Positions 42,471 through 50,569 of a stretch of DNA of 64,000 nucleotides are shown piece after piece; position 1 is the stretch's first letter; each line of letters starts with the position of its first letter. The DNA is from Macrococcoides animalis. Lineage in GTDB: Bacteria; Bacillota; Bacilli; Staphylococcales; Staphylococcaceae. Under the pieces are notes generated by a model that saw only the letters and a program-made list of their open reading frames with translations, was not told the origin of the DNA and did no database searches. Made by a program: the position numbers and the translations under genes. The stretch is from the NCBI RefSeq assembly GCF_047425875.1, contig NZ_CP179727.1:868001-932000 (forward strand). Reading direction: 5' to 3'.

Positions 42471-43564
42471 GATGTTTCCTCCTTAATTAATTGCTCTAAT
42501 TGATAGCATACATTTTTGAAATCTTGATGGTCTTCTAATAATTTGAATTGAGGGATTTGAAATAGAATATTTAACATTGTATTTTTAATATTTTCTTTAT
42601 CTATCGGTGCCACAATGCCAGTCGGTGTGTCATTGAGCCAGTCATCGATTAAATTAAAGAAATCATCTCCATGTAAGTAGTAATCTTTAATTAAAGATCT
42701 GCAATTCTCTAGATATCGTTTTAAATAACTGATTGATTTATCCTCGGATTTGTCCGTATAATACATGCTTGCAAGTAAGTTGAAATTTAAAGCTGTATTA
42801 GGGTGTAATTGATTAATATTGAAACTAGCTACAATACTTTCTGCTCTATCAATCACTTCTTCAATATCTTCTGATAAATTGTATTGAATCATCATATTTA
42901 AATGTGTAATCAAAATAAGGAGTTGCTGATATACTTCGGCTTGTAATACCTTTTTAGCCTCTTCGATTTGACCTAATTGCATATAACTATTGGCTAATAA
43001 TATCTCTTCTCCTAATTTATAAGGACGCTCTCCAATCAGTGCAATAATCTGATTATGTTTTTGAAGCATCGTGAAACACGTTGCTTTTAAGTAAATCGCA
43101 TGTTGTAGTTTGTTAGGATTCTTACATTTCATAATGATCCTATCTAAATACTGAATCGCTTTTTCAAATATTTCATCTTTTTTACTTTCTGATAGAAAAG
43201 CATGATTAATTAATACATTTGAGAGCATTAGTATTGTATCGAAATCATTCGTATAGGTTTTATAATGGCGATTTATTTCAATAACGACATTATCTATCGT
43301 TTCTTTCGTTATTTTATGAATAAGATCATTATGTAATTTTTTAATTTGGTTCTTTTCTAAATAAGGATGAAAACCTATTAAATCATCTACTGAAATATCA
43401 AACAAATTTGCTAGCTGTGGTAGGTACTTTATATCGGGGTATGATAAATCATTCTCCCACTTAGAAATTGTCGCTTTCGTCAAATTTAAATATTTTGCTA
43501 AGTCGTCTTGCGTCATACCCATTTGTTTTCTATATTGAAGAATATTACGATTAATTTGTATCAT
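42467..43564 (-). CDS. XRE-family regulator with TPR-like helical repeats
   Basis: 365 residues. The N-terminal helix-turn-helix reads RKQMGMTQDDLAKYLNLTKA, then TISKWENDLSYPDIKYLPQL (residues 12-51). From about residue 75 on the sequence is a string of helix pairs with TPR-like spacing (for example EILLANSYMQLGQIEEAKKV), as in RRNPP-type regulators that bind peptides. It is the first gene of the ABC operon; ribosome-binding site GGAGGGATAGTA precedes ATG 43564. A peptide-sensing role is inference. Confidence 0.85.
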   Translation of the reverse strand: MIQINRNILQYRKQMGMTQDDLAKYLNLTKATISKWENDLSYPDIKYLPQLANLFDISVDDLIGFHPYLEKNQIKKLHNDLIHKITKETIDNVVIEINRHYKTYTNDFDTILMLSNVLINHAFLSESKKDEIFEKAIQYLDRIIMKCKNPNKLQHAIYLKATCFTMLQKHNQIIALIGERPYKLGEEILLANSYMQLGQIEEAKKVLQAEVYQQLLILITHLNMMIQYNLSEDIEEVIDRAESIVASFNINQLHPNTALNFNLLASMYYTDKSEDKSISYLKRYLENCRSLIKDYYLHGDDFFNLIDDWLNDTPTGIVAPIDKENIKNTMLNILFQIPQFKLLEDHQDFKNVCYQLEQLIKEETS

Positions 43565-43701
43565 TACTATCCCTCCTCAATATCATTATAAAGTCAATGA
43601 CCATATAAATAAATCTCCAATACGTTGATTTCTCAAGCGATAAGTCTCATAGATGGAAACAAATATTCCATAGTATAATAAAACCTAAGGAGGTTATACT
43701 T

Positions 43702-44028
43702 ATGCTCACAATCTTTATTGCCATCGCTTTTTACGTGGTGGTCACCTTTATCTATAAAACCAATCTCACAGATAAACCAAATTACTTCGCAGGTTATCGC
43801 ACACCGAAATCTCTACAAAGCGATACGCATTGGCAGTTTGCACAAAAATATTCAACTGAATTGATTCAAAAATTATCTATAATACTCTTTTTCGTCGGTA
43901 TCATTCAATTGATTTTTGAAAAAACGATAGGCTACAAAGATCAAAGTACAATTCTTTCTATCATTCTGATATTCATCACTGTAAGTATCGTATTTATTAA
44001 AACTGAAAGTGAGTTAAAAAAACTATAG
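43702..44028 (+). CDS. SdpI-family membrane protein
   Basis: 108 residues. Three membrane helices, with the SdpI signature GYRTPKSLQSDTHWQFAQKY between helices 1 and 2. Full SdpI proteins have a preceding DUF1648 part that is missing here. SdpI is the immunity protein against the B. subtilis SdpC killing peptide; many short homologues have no tested role. Divergent from the XRE-ABC operon. Confidence 0.8.
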   Translation: MLTIFIAIAFYVVVTFIYKTNLTDKPNYFAGYRTPKSLQSDTHWQFAQKYSTELIQKLSIILFFVGIIQLIFEKTIGYKDQSTILSIILIFITVSIVFIKTESELKKL

Positions 44029-44074
44029 AATTGTAATATCAGACTTTATTAATACAATGTATTACACAAAGGGG

Positions 44075-44206
44075 ATGAAATATATAGGAACAATATCTTT
44101 ACATTTATCTGAGGATAAAAATATTATTAAATCTTACGCTGAAAGCAAAAATAAAAATATGTACAGCATTCTATTTGAAAAGGAAGCACAGAAAAGATAC
44201 TTATAA
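44075..44206 (+). CDS. Tiny ribbon-helix-helix (RelB/DUF6290-like) antitoxin-like ORF, truncated
   Basis: 43 codons (or 49 if started at the in-frame ATG 44057). The protein has the RHH layout: a beta strand TISLHLSED, then IIKSYAESKNKNMYSILFEK, matching the first strand and helices of RelB-type antitoxins. It stops before the toxin-binding tail, and no toxin frame follows. AAAGGGG lies directly before the ATG at 44075. Probably a degraded antitoxin; similarity is by eye only. Confidence 0.45.
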   Translation: MKYIGTISLHLSEDKNIIKSYAESKNKNMYSILFEKEAQKRYL

Positions 44207-44217
44207 ATAGTAAAATA

Positions 44218-44243
44218 CCACCATAAGTATTATCTTATGGTGG
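44218..44243. terminator. Hairpin between the small ORF and the lipoprotein gene
   Basis: CCACCATAAG-TATTAT-CTTATGGTGG, a perfect 10-bp stem; moderate T content on both sides, so likely a bidirectional terminator. Confidence 0.6.
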
Positions 44244-44252
44244 CGTATATTA

Positions 44253-44555
44253 CTATTTTACTTCAAATTGCTCTGAACCTTTTTCCTCTACTATGACATC
44301 TGCATTAATGACTTGTACACGTTTACCATCGATATTGATTGTAACTTGTGTCCCACCATTTTCATTATATTTCGTTCGGACGTTCTTACCGTGATATTTC
44401 TTAAGCACTTTACCATCTTTACTATAAACCGTAACTATTCGATCTAGACCTTTTGCATCACTTTCAAAGTCTTTACCCCAATCATCAAATACAGTACAGC
44501 CAGATAACAACACAGTTGCTGATAACAAAACACTTGGTAAAATGAATTTTTTCAT
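44253..44555 (-). CDS. Small lipoprotein
   Basis: 100 residues. The signal peptide ends in the lipobox LLSGC (Cys20), so it is lipidated and exposed. The mature part has a strand-rich RIVTVYSKDGKVLKKYHGKN segment and a closing acidic stretch. Resembles small staphylococcal lipoproteins of unknown function. Ribosome-binding site AAAGGAG. Confidence 0.75.
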   Translation of the reverse strand: MKKFILPSVLLSATVLLSGCTVFDDWGKDFESDAKGLDRIVTVYSKDGKVLKKYHGKNVRTKYNENGGTQVTINIDGKRVQVINADVIVEEKGSEQFEVK

Positions 44556-44574
44556 GTGTGTACTCCTTTAATAT

Positions 44575-45177
44575 TTATTTCTTTCCAAGTATACCTTGAA
44601 TCACACAACATTTTCCATTATGTTTATCACCTTCATGACGAACGACCTCTTTTTCTTCTAGTTCGATAATTGTCACATCATTTAATTCACAATGCTTTCT
44701 AACCATTTCTAAATCATATAACATTTCATTATCTTTCGGTCCACCTGTTCCATACTCAAGTTGCGCTTTAGCATATACTTCAAAGTAAATCTTGCCATCT
44801 GACTTTACTGACTGGATTAGATTATTAAATAAAGCTTGCTGACTTTCTTCTTTAACATGTCCAAAAATCATAATGGCGTAATCAAACTGTGAAGCATCAA
44901 CTGCATTTTCTTTCGTTAAATCTTGAAGATTTGTATTTACTTTTACACCAAATTTCTCAGCTAACTTTTCTGTTTTCTTCAATCCTTCAGCTGAATAATC
45001 AAACGTTATAACATCATACCCAAGTCGCGCTAAATAAACAGCATTTCGTCCTTCACCTTCAGCAAAACAAGCAATACTTCCAGTGCCTTCTTGCGTAAAT
45101 TGATCTTTAACAAATTGATTCGCCTTTTCGCCATATAAATATACTTTATCTTTAAACTTCTCATCCCAATGATTCAT
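44575..45177 (-). CDS. SAM-dependent methyltransferase, TehB-like
   Basis: 200 residues. Motif I reads IACFAEGEGRNAVYLARLGY, with the SAM-binding GEGRNA loop and a following acidic residue, as in TehB/thiopurine methyltransferases; motif IV is DYAIMIFGHV. The C-terminal region is EKEVVRHEGDKHNGKCCVIQ. Such enzymes methylate tellurite or small thiols; the substrate here is unknown. Located between a lipoprotein and a threonine aldolase gene with short gaps, so probably co-transcribed. Confidence 0.82.
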   Translation of the reverse strand: MNHWDEKFKDKVYLYGEKANQFVKDQFTQEGTGSIACFAEGEGRNAVYLARLGYDVITFDYSAEGLKKTEKLAEKFGVKVNTNLQDLTKENAVDASQFDYAIMIFGHVKEESQQALFNNLIQSVKSDGKIYFEVYAKAQLEYGTGGPKDNEMLYDLEMVRKHCELNDVTIIELEEKEVVRHEGDKHNGKCCVIQGILGKK

Positions 45178-45187
45178 ATGTGCCTCC

Positions 45188-46219
45188 CTATAAAGCTTGA
45201 ATATCTTGAACTAAAGCATCAACTTCTTCAGGTTTAGTTGACCAACTTGAACAGAAACGCACCGCAAATAAATTGTCATCTAACTTCTCCCAATCTGCAA
45301 ATGTATATTTCTCACGTAACACTTCAATTTGCTCTTTCGTTAAGATTGGAAAACGTTGATTTGTTGGTGATGGATATTTCATTTGAATCCCTTTCGCTTC
45401 AAAAGCTTCAGTCATTTTATCTGCTAAATCTACTGCATGCTTAGAGATTTCAACATATAGATTATTTTCAAATAATACTTCATATTGAATACCAAGGAGT
45501 CTTCCTTTAGCAAGCATTCCACCATTTTGTTTAATAAAATATCTGAAGTCAGGCTTCAATTCATCGTTCGTAAACACAACCGCTTCTCCAAATAATGCAC
45601 CGACCTTCGTGCCACCAATATAGAACACATCACTTAGTTCAGATAAATCTTTAATCGTTACGTCATTTTCTTTAGCAGCTAAAGCGTAGCCTAAACGTGC
45701 ACCATCCACCATTAAATACATCTGCTTTTCTTGACAGAAGTGATATAAATCTTGCAATTCTTGTTTTGAATATAAAGTACCAAACTCAGTGGGTTGAGAA
45801 ATGTAAACCATCTTCGGTTGCGGAATATGCTCAAACGTTACATCATTCCAATAATCTTCGACGTAGCTTGCCACATCTTCTAAACGTAACTTTCCATCAA
45901 AGCCTGGAACCGTAATGACTTTATGACCAGTAGATTCAATCGCGCCTGTTTCATGGACCGCGATATGGCCAGAATCTGCTGCAATTACAGCTTGATGCGG
46001 TCTTAACATCGATGCAATCACCGTCTTGTTTGTTTGAGTCCCACCTACTAAAAAGTGAACATCAACATCACCCGTACACTCTTGCTTAATTAATTCCGCA
46101 GCACGCATACAGTGATCGTCCACACCATAACCCGGATGTTGTTCATCATTGGTTGCAACCAAACGGTCTAATATTAAAGGATGTGCACCTGTAGAATAAT
46201 CATTATCAAATCGAAACAT
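45188..46219 (-). CDS. Low-specificity L-threonine aldolase (PLP-dependent)
   Basis: 343 residues. It begins with FDNDYSTGAHPLILDRL, and GTQTNKTVIASMLRPHQAVI is the cofactor phosphate loop. Lys in GGTKVGALFG (about residue 200) is the PLP Schiff-base lysine. It cleaves threonine and related beta-hydroxy amino acids to glycine and an aldehyde. 10 bp before the methyltransferase on the same strand. The 5' side is followed by the tandem hairpin region at 46241-46325. Confidence 0.9.
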   Translation of the reverse strand: MFRFDNDYSTGAHPLILDRLVATNDEQHPGYGVDDHCMRAAELIKQECTGDVDVHFLVGGTQTNKTVIASMLRPHQAVIAADSGHIAVHETGAIESTGHKVITVPGFDGKLRLEDVASYVEDYWNDVTFEHIPQPKMVYISQPTEFGTLYSKQELQDLYHFCQEKQMYLMVDGARLGYALAAKENDVTIKDLSELSDVFYIGGTKVGALFGEAVVFTNDELKPDFRYFIKQNGGMLAKGRLLGIQYEVLFENNLYVEISKHAVDLADKMTEAFEAKGIQMKYPSPTNQRFPILTKEQIEVLREKYTFADWEKLDDNLFAVRFCSSWSTKPEEVDALVQDIQAL

Positions 46220-46240
46220 ATTTATCTCTCCTTATTTTTG

Positions 46241-46325
46241 GCGGTATCTTGGGTTTCAACACCCAGATGCCGCTAATATCCTTTAGTTTTAGCGGAATTT
46301 TCGGGTTACATAATCAGATACCGCT
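46241..46325. repeat. Two related imperfect hairpin units with GCGGTATC ends
   Basis: Unit 1 (46241-46273) runs from GCGGTATCTTGGGT to ACCCAGATGCCGC; unit 2 (46291-46325) from AGCGGAAT to CAGATACCGCT. They share the ends AGCGGTATCTG and a GGGT or CGGGTT centre, so the 123-bp gap between the aldolase and ASCH genes is made mostly of a repeated hairpin element. Function unclear; one unit could serve as terminator for the ASCH operon. Confidence 0.55.
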
Positions 46326-46342
46326 ATTTCTATAACTAATCA

Positions 46343-46804
46343 TTACTTGTAATCATTGTATAAAGCAACCACTTCGAAAGTCTCGCAAACGAGTTTATCA
46401 CTCGTATCGAAGGCTACATCTTCATATTCTTTTACAATCTTCGAGAAGAATTCAACATGCGCATCCCACCAATATTGATAAGTGCCATCTCCTTCACCTT
46501 CAGAAATCGCAAATGCTTCTGATACTTTATCCATCTGTTCTATTTCAACTTTCTTTGTTTGAATAATTGCGACAGGCATATCTTCTTTATTTAGAATAAT
46601 ATCGTATTGTCCGACTTGTGGCAGTAACTCTCCATCGATTTCATATAATTTATGTAATGAACAAGTCCCTGTTTTCTTACCCTCTGCTACTAGTCTTGCA
46701 AGTTCGTCCGGATCTGCTCCAAATTGCCAAGCTGAAGCTTCAATGTTTGCTAACCCATTTTCTTCTTTATATTTATCCCAAAATAATTTGGTTATGTTAT
46801 TCAT
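46343..46804 (-). CDS. ASCH-domain protein
   Basis: 153 residues. The ASCH motif GKKTGTCSLHKLYEIDGELL is near residues 41-62, with FEVVALYND at the end and HVEFF before it. The ASCH fold is RNA-binding, related to PUA. Overlaps the kinase gene by 4 bp (ATGA), so co-translated. Substrate unknown. Confidence 0.8.
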   Translation of the reverse strand: MNNITKLFWDKYKEENGLANIEASAWQFGADPDELARLVAEGKKTGTCSLHKLYEIDGELLPQVGQYDIILNKEDMPVAIIQTKKVEIEQMDKVSEAFAISEGEGDGTYQYWWDAHVEFFSKIVKEYEDVAFDTSDKLVCETFEVVALYNDYK

Positions 46805-47310
46805 TGCTCTACCTCCATCACTTGCCTCTTAATTAATTCAAGTATCTGATTTTGACTGAATGCTTCCGTAATAACGTACTCGTTTTCCGTGCCTAAAAAG
46901 TCCTTATCAATAAACCATTGACGCATTTCTACTTCTCCAAAGTCTACATTCTTCTTATATTGATGTCGCCTTAATGTTTCTTCAAATGGTATATCGAAAT
47001 AATAAGCATAAGTATCATTATGATATTGCTTAATCATTTCAATCAACATATCGCCATGTTTACGGTTCGTCAAAATCCCTTCAACAATAACATATTTGCA
47101 GTGCGTCATTCCAAACACTATCATTGTTCTCAGTAATTCAGTAGAAAGATTACCAACTTTATCTTTCTCTCTCAACATCTCACGCCTTAACAAATCTTGA
47201 GAAACGAGTATGGTACCCTCACCCAATTTATCCTGAAGTAGCTTTGCAGTCGAGGTTTTTCCACTAGCTGAATTACCTCTTATTAATAATAAGTTTAGCC
47301 ATATCATCAC
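46801..47310 (-). CDS. P-loop nucleotide kinase-like protein
   Basis: 169 residues. The Walker A GNSASGKTSTAK at residue 12 and the VIVEGIL strand with FDIPFEETLRRHQ resemble small-molecule kinases of the chloramphenicol phosphotransferase/zeta-toxin group. Substrate unknown. The start codon is not certain: GTG/ATG at 47310-47305 lies within or next to AAGGTG. Co-transcribed with the ASCH protein. Confidence 0.72.
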   Translation of the reverse strand: MMIWLNLLLIRGNSASGKTSTAKLLQDKLGEGTILVSQDLLRREMLREKDKVGNLSTELLRTMIVFGMTHCKYVIVEGILTNRKHGDMLIEMIKQYHNDTYAYYFDIPFEETLRRHQYKKNVDFGEVEMRQWFIDKDFLGTENEYVITEAFSQNQILELIKRQVMEVEQ

Positions 47311-47323
47311 CTTGTCCTTATAT

Positions 47324-47355
47324 AAAAATAGTACCCGAGATTTCTCTCGAGTACC
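47324..47355 (-). terminator. Terminator after the histidine kinase gene
   Basis: GTACCCGAG/CTCGAGTAC stem (47331-47354, one mismatch) with a T5 run on the minus strand. Confidence 0.75.
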
Positions 47356-47357
47356 AA

Positions 47358-48275
47358 TTATTTATTAAGCTTTACGACAAATGCTTTTTGATATGACATG
47401 AAGAGTTGTTTAATTTCAACTTTTCCCTTCATTGATGCTACAATTTCTTTTACAATTGATAAACCTAATCCGCTTCCAGTCCCTGTTGGCCTATGTGAGC
47501 TTTGTTTAATGAATGGTTTAAAGATTTCTTCTTTTATATCATTTTCAATCAATTGACCATTATCTGCAATATAGATTTGAACGTGTGTGTTATTATTCTT
47601 TAACCCTATTGCAATCGTTGCACCTGGTTCATTATGTTGTATCGCATTGATTACTAAATTACTAAACGCACGTTTCAGTTCCATCGGTGATGCAAGAATT
47701 TCAACTGAAGATTCCGGTATATCAATTTCATATTGTATATCTTTATTCTCTATTGCTTCTAAATGTTCTATTACAATTTCTCTTAGCATTAATGCAATAT
47801 CTGTCTTTACTTTACTTTGCACAACACCACCTGATAATTTAGCATAAGAAAGAATATTATTAAGTAAATACTCAATCTCATTTACCTTCGCATTAATAAT
47901 TTCATACTTTTGATGAATGCTTTCAGCTGGTACTTTATTATCTTTTAACGCTAAAGCATTACCTTTTATTGATGTCATCGGTGTCTTTAAGTCATGTGCA
48001 ATCGATGCATATATTAAATTGATTTCTTCAACTTGTTTTTTTATTGCTTCTTGAATATCTCGCTTTAATACTTTCACGAAAAAGTACGTTACGATGACAA
48101 TATACAATATGCTAATTAATATATTGAGTGCGCCAATAATATTAAATTGTAAAGAATAATCTGGATATTTTCTCAGAAAGATTTCAAAAATACCATCTGT
48201 TATTACTGTAATATGATACAGTACGACGAGTGAGATTACGAAATTAATAATAATTTTCTTTTGTAATGTCTTCAT
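47358..48275 (-). CDS. Sensor histidine kinase whose partner regulator gene is disrupted
   Basis: 305 residues. Two membrane helices (about 11-28 and 42-68), phosphoacceptor IYASIAHDLKTPMTSI, N-box NLVINAIQHN, G1 box IADNGQLI and G2 GTGSGLGLSIVKE. All catalytic motifs look intact, so the kinase should still autophosphorylate. It overlaps the upstream frame by 4 bp (ATGA). The upstream frame retains only the last 40 residues of a winged-helix regulator, so no cognate receiver is encoded here. See 48272-49204. Confidence 0.88.
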   Translation of the reverse strand: MKTLQKKIIINFVISLVVLYHITVITDGIFEIFLRKYPDYSLQFNIIGALNILISILYIVIVTYFFVKVLKRDIQEAIKKQVEEINLIYASIAHDLKTPMTSIKGNALALKDNKVPAESIHQKYEIINAKVNEIEYLLNNILSYAKLSGGVVQSKVKTDIALMLREIVIEHLEAIENKDIQYEIDIPESSVEILASPMELKRAFSNLVINAIQHNEPGATIAIGLKNNNTHVQIYIADNGQLIENDIKEEIFKPFIKQSSHRPTGTGSGLGLSIVKEIVASMKGKVEIKQLFMSYQKAFVVKLNK

Positions 48276-49204
48276 AGATTCAACCTATATCCTAAACCAC
48301 GTATTGTTTGAATACGGTCTTTTCCAACTTTATCTCTAAGTCGATTCATGATAACTCGTATTGAATTATCATCTTCCACATAATAATCATCCATTGTTCC
48401 AGCAGCTGCTCCTGCTGGATATAAACCTACATAAACAATAGATTGCCCTAAACTTGATTTACTTCCTACATAATATGAATAGGCCTTAGATTGCTTTCTA
48501 CTTGCTTTTACAAATGCATTATCCTCCCAATCAGGCTTTATTGCAGTTTTAGTCATCTCTAATGGCTCAAATATATTCTCTTTTACATACTCATAAAAAG
48601 GTTGTTTCGCAATAGATGCTACAACATATGCAGAGAGTGTAGAAGACCAGTTACTATAAGCAGTTACAGTGCCAGGTTTATAAATTTGCTTTGGTTCTGA
48701 CGATAATAACAACTGATCTAAAGTAGGTATATCTGCCGCTTCTTCATACTCAATGGGATAACTCAATTCTTGAAATCCTGCTTGATGATTCATTAAATCC
48801 TTCATTGTTATTTTATGCTTATATTTAAGCTCTTTTACGAAATCTTGCGGTAAATAAGATTTTATATCTTCATTTAAATTTATCTTACCCGCTTCCCCTA
48901 ATTGCATGACCGCAACCCATGTCAATACTTTAGAAACAGAACCCCATTCGTAAATACTTTTGTCATCAGCTTTCACTTTGTTTTCTACATCAATATATCT
49001 ATAGTAATCTCGATACACAACTTTACCTGAGCGATAGACGCCGATCGCAACTGAAGCCATTGTATCTTTTCTTTTCTCGATATACCTATCAATACGTTGC
49101 GATAAATCTTCATCATCAACTTTAAATCCTACTGCAAACACATTTGGCACAAAAGCGAGTGAAACGATTATCACTAAGATCAATGAAATGATTCTTTTCA
49201 TCAT
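48272..49204 (-). CDS. Chimeric gene: truncated class C beta-lactamase-like serine hydrolase fused to the tail of an OmpR-family response regulator
   Basis: 310 residues. The N-terminal signal peptide is MMKRIISLILVIIVSLAFVP. A serine hydrolase follows, with the SxxK motif in EWGSVSKVLTWVAV (Ser about 91), the YSN motif in TAYSNWSSTLSAYV, and YPAGAAAGTMDD, which in the family leads into the last third of the fold, including the conserved H/KxG region. Instead the frame continues DDYYVEDDNSIRVIMNRLRD, then IQTIRGLGYRLNL, the last winged-helix strand pair of an OmpR-type regulator. The junction lies about 48386-48394 where GGATGAT is plausible microhomology. The fusion is in frame. The hydrolase lacks its C-terminal third and the regulator lacks its receiver, so neither half should work normally. 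Start ATG 49204. Confidence 0.85.
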   Translation of the reverse strand: MMKRIISLILVIIVSLAFVPNVFAVGFKVDDEDLSQRIDRYIEKRKDTMASVAIGVYRSGKVVYRDYYRYIDVENKVKADDKSIYEWGSVSKVLTWVAVMQLGEAGKINLNEDIKSYLPQDFVKELKYKHKITMKDLMNHQAGFQELSYPIEYEEAADIPTLDQLLLSSEPKQIYKPGTVTAYSNWSSTLSAYVVASIAKQPFYEYVKENIFEPLEMTKTAIKPDWEDNAFVKASRKQSKAYSYYVGSKSSLGQSIVYVGLYPAGAAAGTMDDYYVEDDNSIRVIMNRLRDKVGKDRIQTIRGLGYRLNL

Positions 49205-49242
49205 AAACCCCTCCTTTTTCTTTAGTATAAAAGGAGGGGTTT
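49205..49242 (-). promoter_or_regulatory. Hairpin sequestering the ribosome-binding site of the chimeric gene
   Basis: AAACCCCTCCTTTT (49205-49218), 10-nt loop, AAAAGGAGGGGTTT (49229-49242): perfect 14-bp arms. On the minus strand the 3' arm AAAAGGAGGGGTTT contains the Shine-Dalgarno AAGGAGG and ends at the ATG (49204), so the ribosome site is fully paired when the hairpin forms. No long T-run follows, so it is more like a translational switch than a terminator. Confidence 0.65.
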
Positions 49243-49296
49243 AATGGAATATTATTAAACATTAACTGAACATTAAATTATGATTTCCACGTGAAA

Positions 49297-50475
49297 CTAT
49301 ATATCTCTTTTGACGACGTTTGGTAGGTCCATGAAGGGTTGAATATCTTGAACATATTCTAAGATACCTTGATACTCTCCTGCTTCATCAAACACACCCT
49401 TATACGTCACATAAATATATTCGTCACCTTTTTTAAACCACATCGTTACTGTTTCTTGTTCTTTATTTTTAAGTAGTCGCATGACTTGCATCATCTTCTT
49501 CAAACTTTTGGGAGGATGACAGTTCGCTACGCTTCTACCAATAGAAATCGGCGTTCGAATAAACATCATATCAGCTGATGTTGTAATTTCATTAAAGTAT
49601 TTAAACAGCCCATTCTTATCCACAAAGGTAAGCTCTAGCGGAATATTGTTAAGAATTAATTCCGCTTCTTTCACTGTTAAGTACCCCCCGCCAATCTTGA
49701 TGTTTTGTGATCTGTCTTCATCAGACGCAAGATTTACTTCATACTCTTTATCTTGATTTGTCCAAATGGAATCTACATTTACTGCATAACCAAAGGCATC
49801 ACTTTCATTTGCAATCGTTTCAAAATCTTGTGCCGTAAATATTTCTTGAATCAGTGGTATTAATATATCTTCTTCATGAATCATCATCTGTTTCATTTCT
49901 ACATATAAAGTATCAAACGATTTCTTGATATGTTTAAATTCTATCTCATCAATACGCTTTAATCGCTTCTTCAATTGATGATAAGTTGCACGTATGTCAT
50001 CATCCATTGCCCAAACTTTTCTTGGTAATGTATAGACTTGCTTACGCTCTAGAATCGGAAAGATCAATTTTTCTTTACGGTTATAATGCGCGTATAGATT
50101 ACCTAACACATTCAAATCCGTTTCAAGGATTGAAGCATCTTTATCTTGTTCTAAAGTTATCATCTTGTCTTTAATCTGAGATAGTATATTTCTAAACACT
50201 TCATTCTCACGATACAAGATATTAAGTGGATGATCGTCATCTAAAGTAACATATACATTTTGGATTTCTTCATGCATTTGTTTATTATAAAGTGTAATCA
50301 TTTCATGAATTGTCTCGATATCAAACTGACCTTCCGTATAATGCACTTGAATGATTGCTTGTATGAATTCAACGAGCGAAAGATCTTCGAAATACGATAA
50401 TTGTTCTGGTGCTAGATTATTTTGAATTGCTGTTAATATATCTTTGATTTTATTTGAATGCTCGAAATTTAGCAT
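49297..50475 (-). CDS. DUF438 / hemerythrin-like / PAS sensor protein
   Basis: 392 residues. An N-terminal DUF438 helical domain is followed by a hemerythrin-type metal site, with LYAHYNRKEKLIFPILER and MMIHEEDILIPLI supplying His and Glu/Asp ligands of a di-iron centre. The C-terminal PAS domain (about 270-385) opens ILNNIPLELTFVDKNGLFKY and includes SIGRSVANCHPPKSLKK. Proteins of this arrangement sense oxygen, NO or iron state in the cytoplasm. No output enzyme domain. Monocistronic. Confidence 0.88.
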   Translation of the reverse strand: MLNFEHSNKIKDILTAIQNNLAPEQLSYFEDLSLVEFIQAIIQVHYTEGQFDIETIHEMITLYNKQMHEEIQNVYVTLDDDHPLNILYRENEVFRNILSQIKDKMITLEQDKDASILETDLNVLGNLYAHYNRKEKLIFPILERKQVYTLPRKVWAMDDDIRATYHQLKKRLKRIDEIEFKHIKKSFDTLYVEMKQMMIHEEDILIPLIQEIFTAQDFETIANESDAFGYAVNVDSIWTNQDKEYEVNLASDEDRSQNIKIGGGYLTVKEAELILNNIPLELTFVDKNGLFKYFNEITTSADMMFIRTPISIGRSVANCHPPKSLKKMMQVMRLLKNKEQETVTMWFKKGDEYIYVTYKGVFDEAGEYQGILEYVQDIQPFMDLPNVVKRDI

Positions 50476-50569
50476 ACTACACCTCGTTATTTAAGATATA
50501 TATAATATACACCTTATAGGTCAATCTATGTCTGAATCACACAAATCTTCACAAAATCGTCGGTCATTA

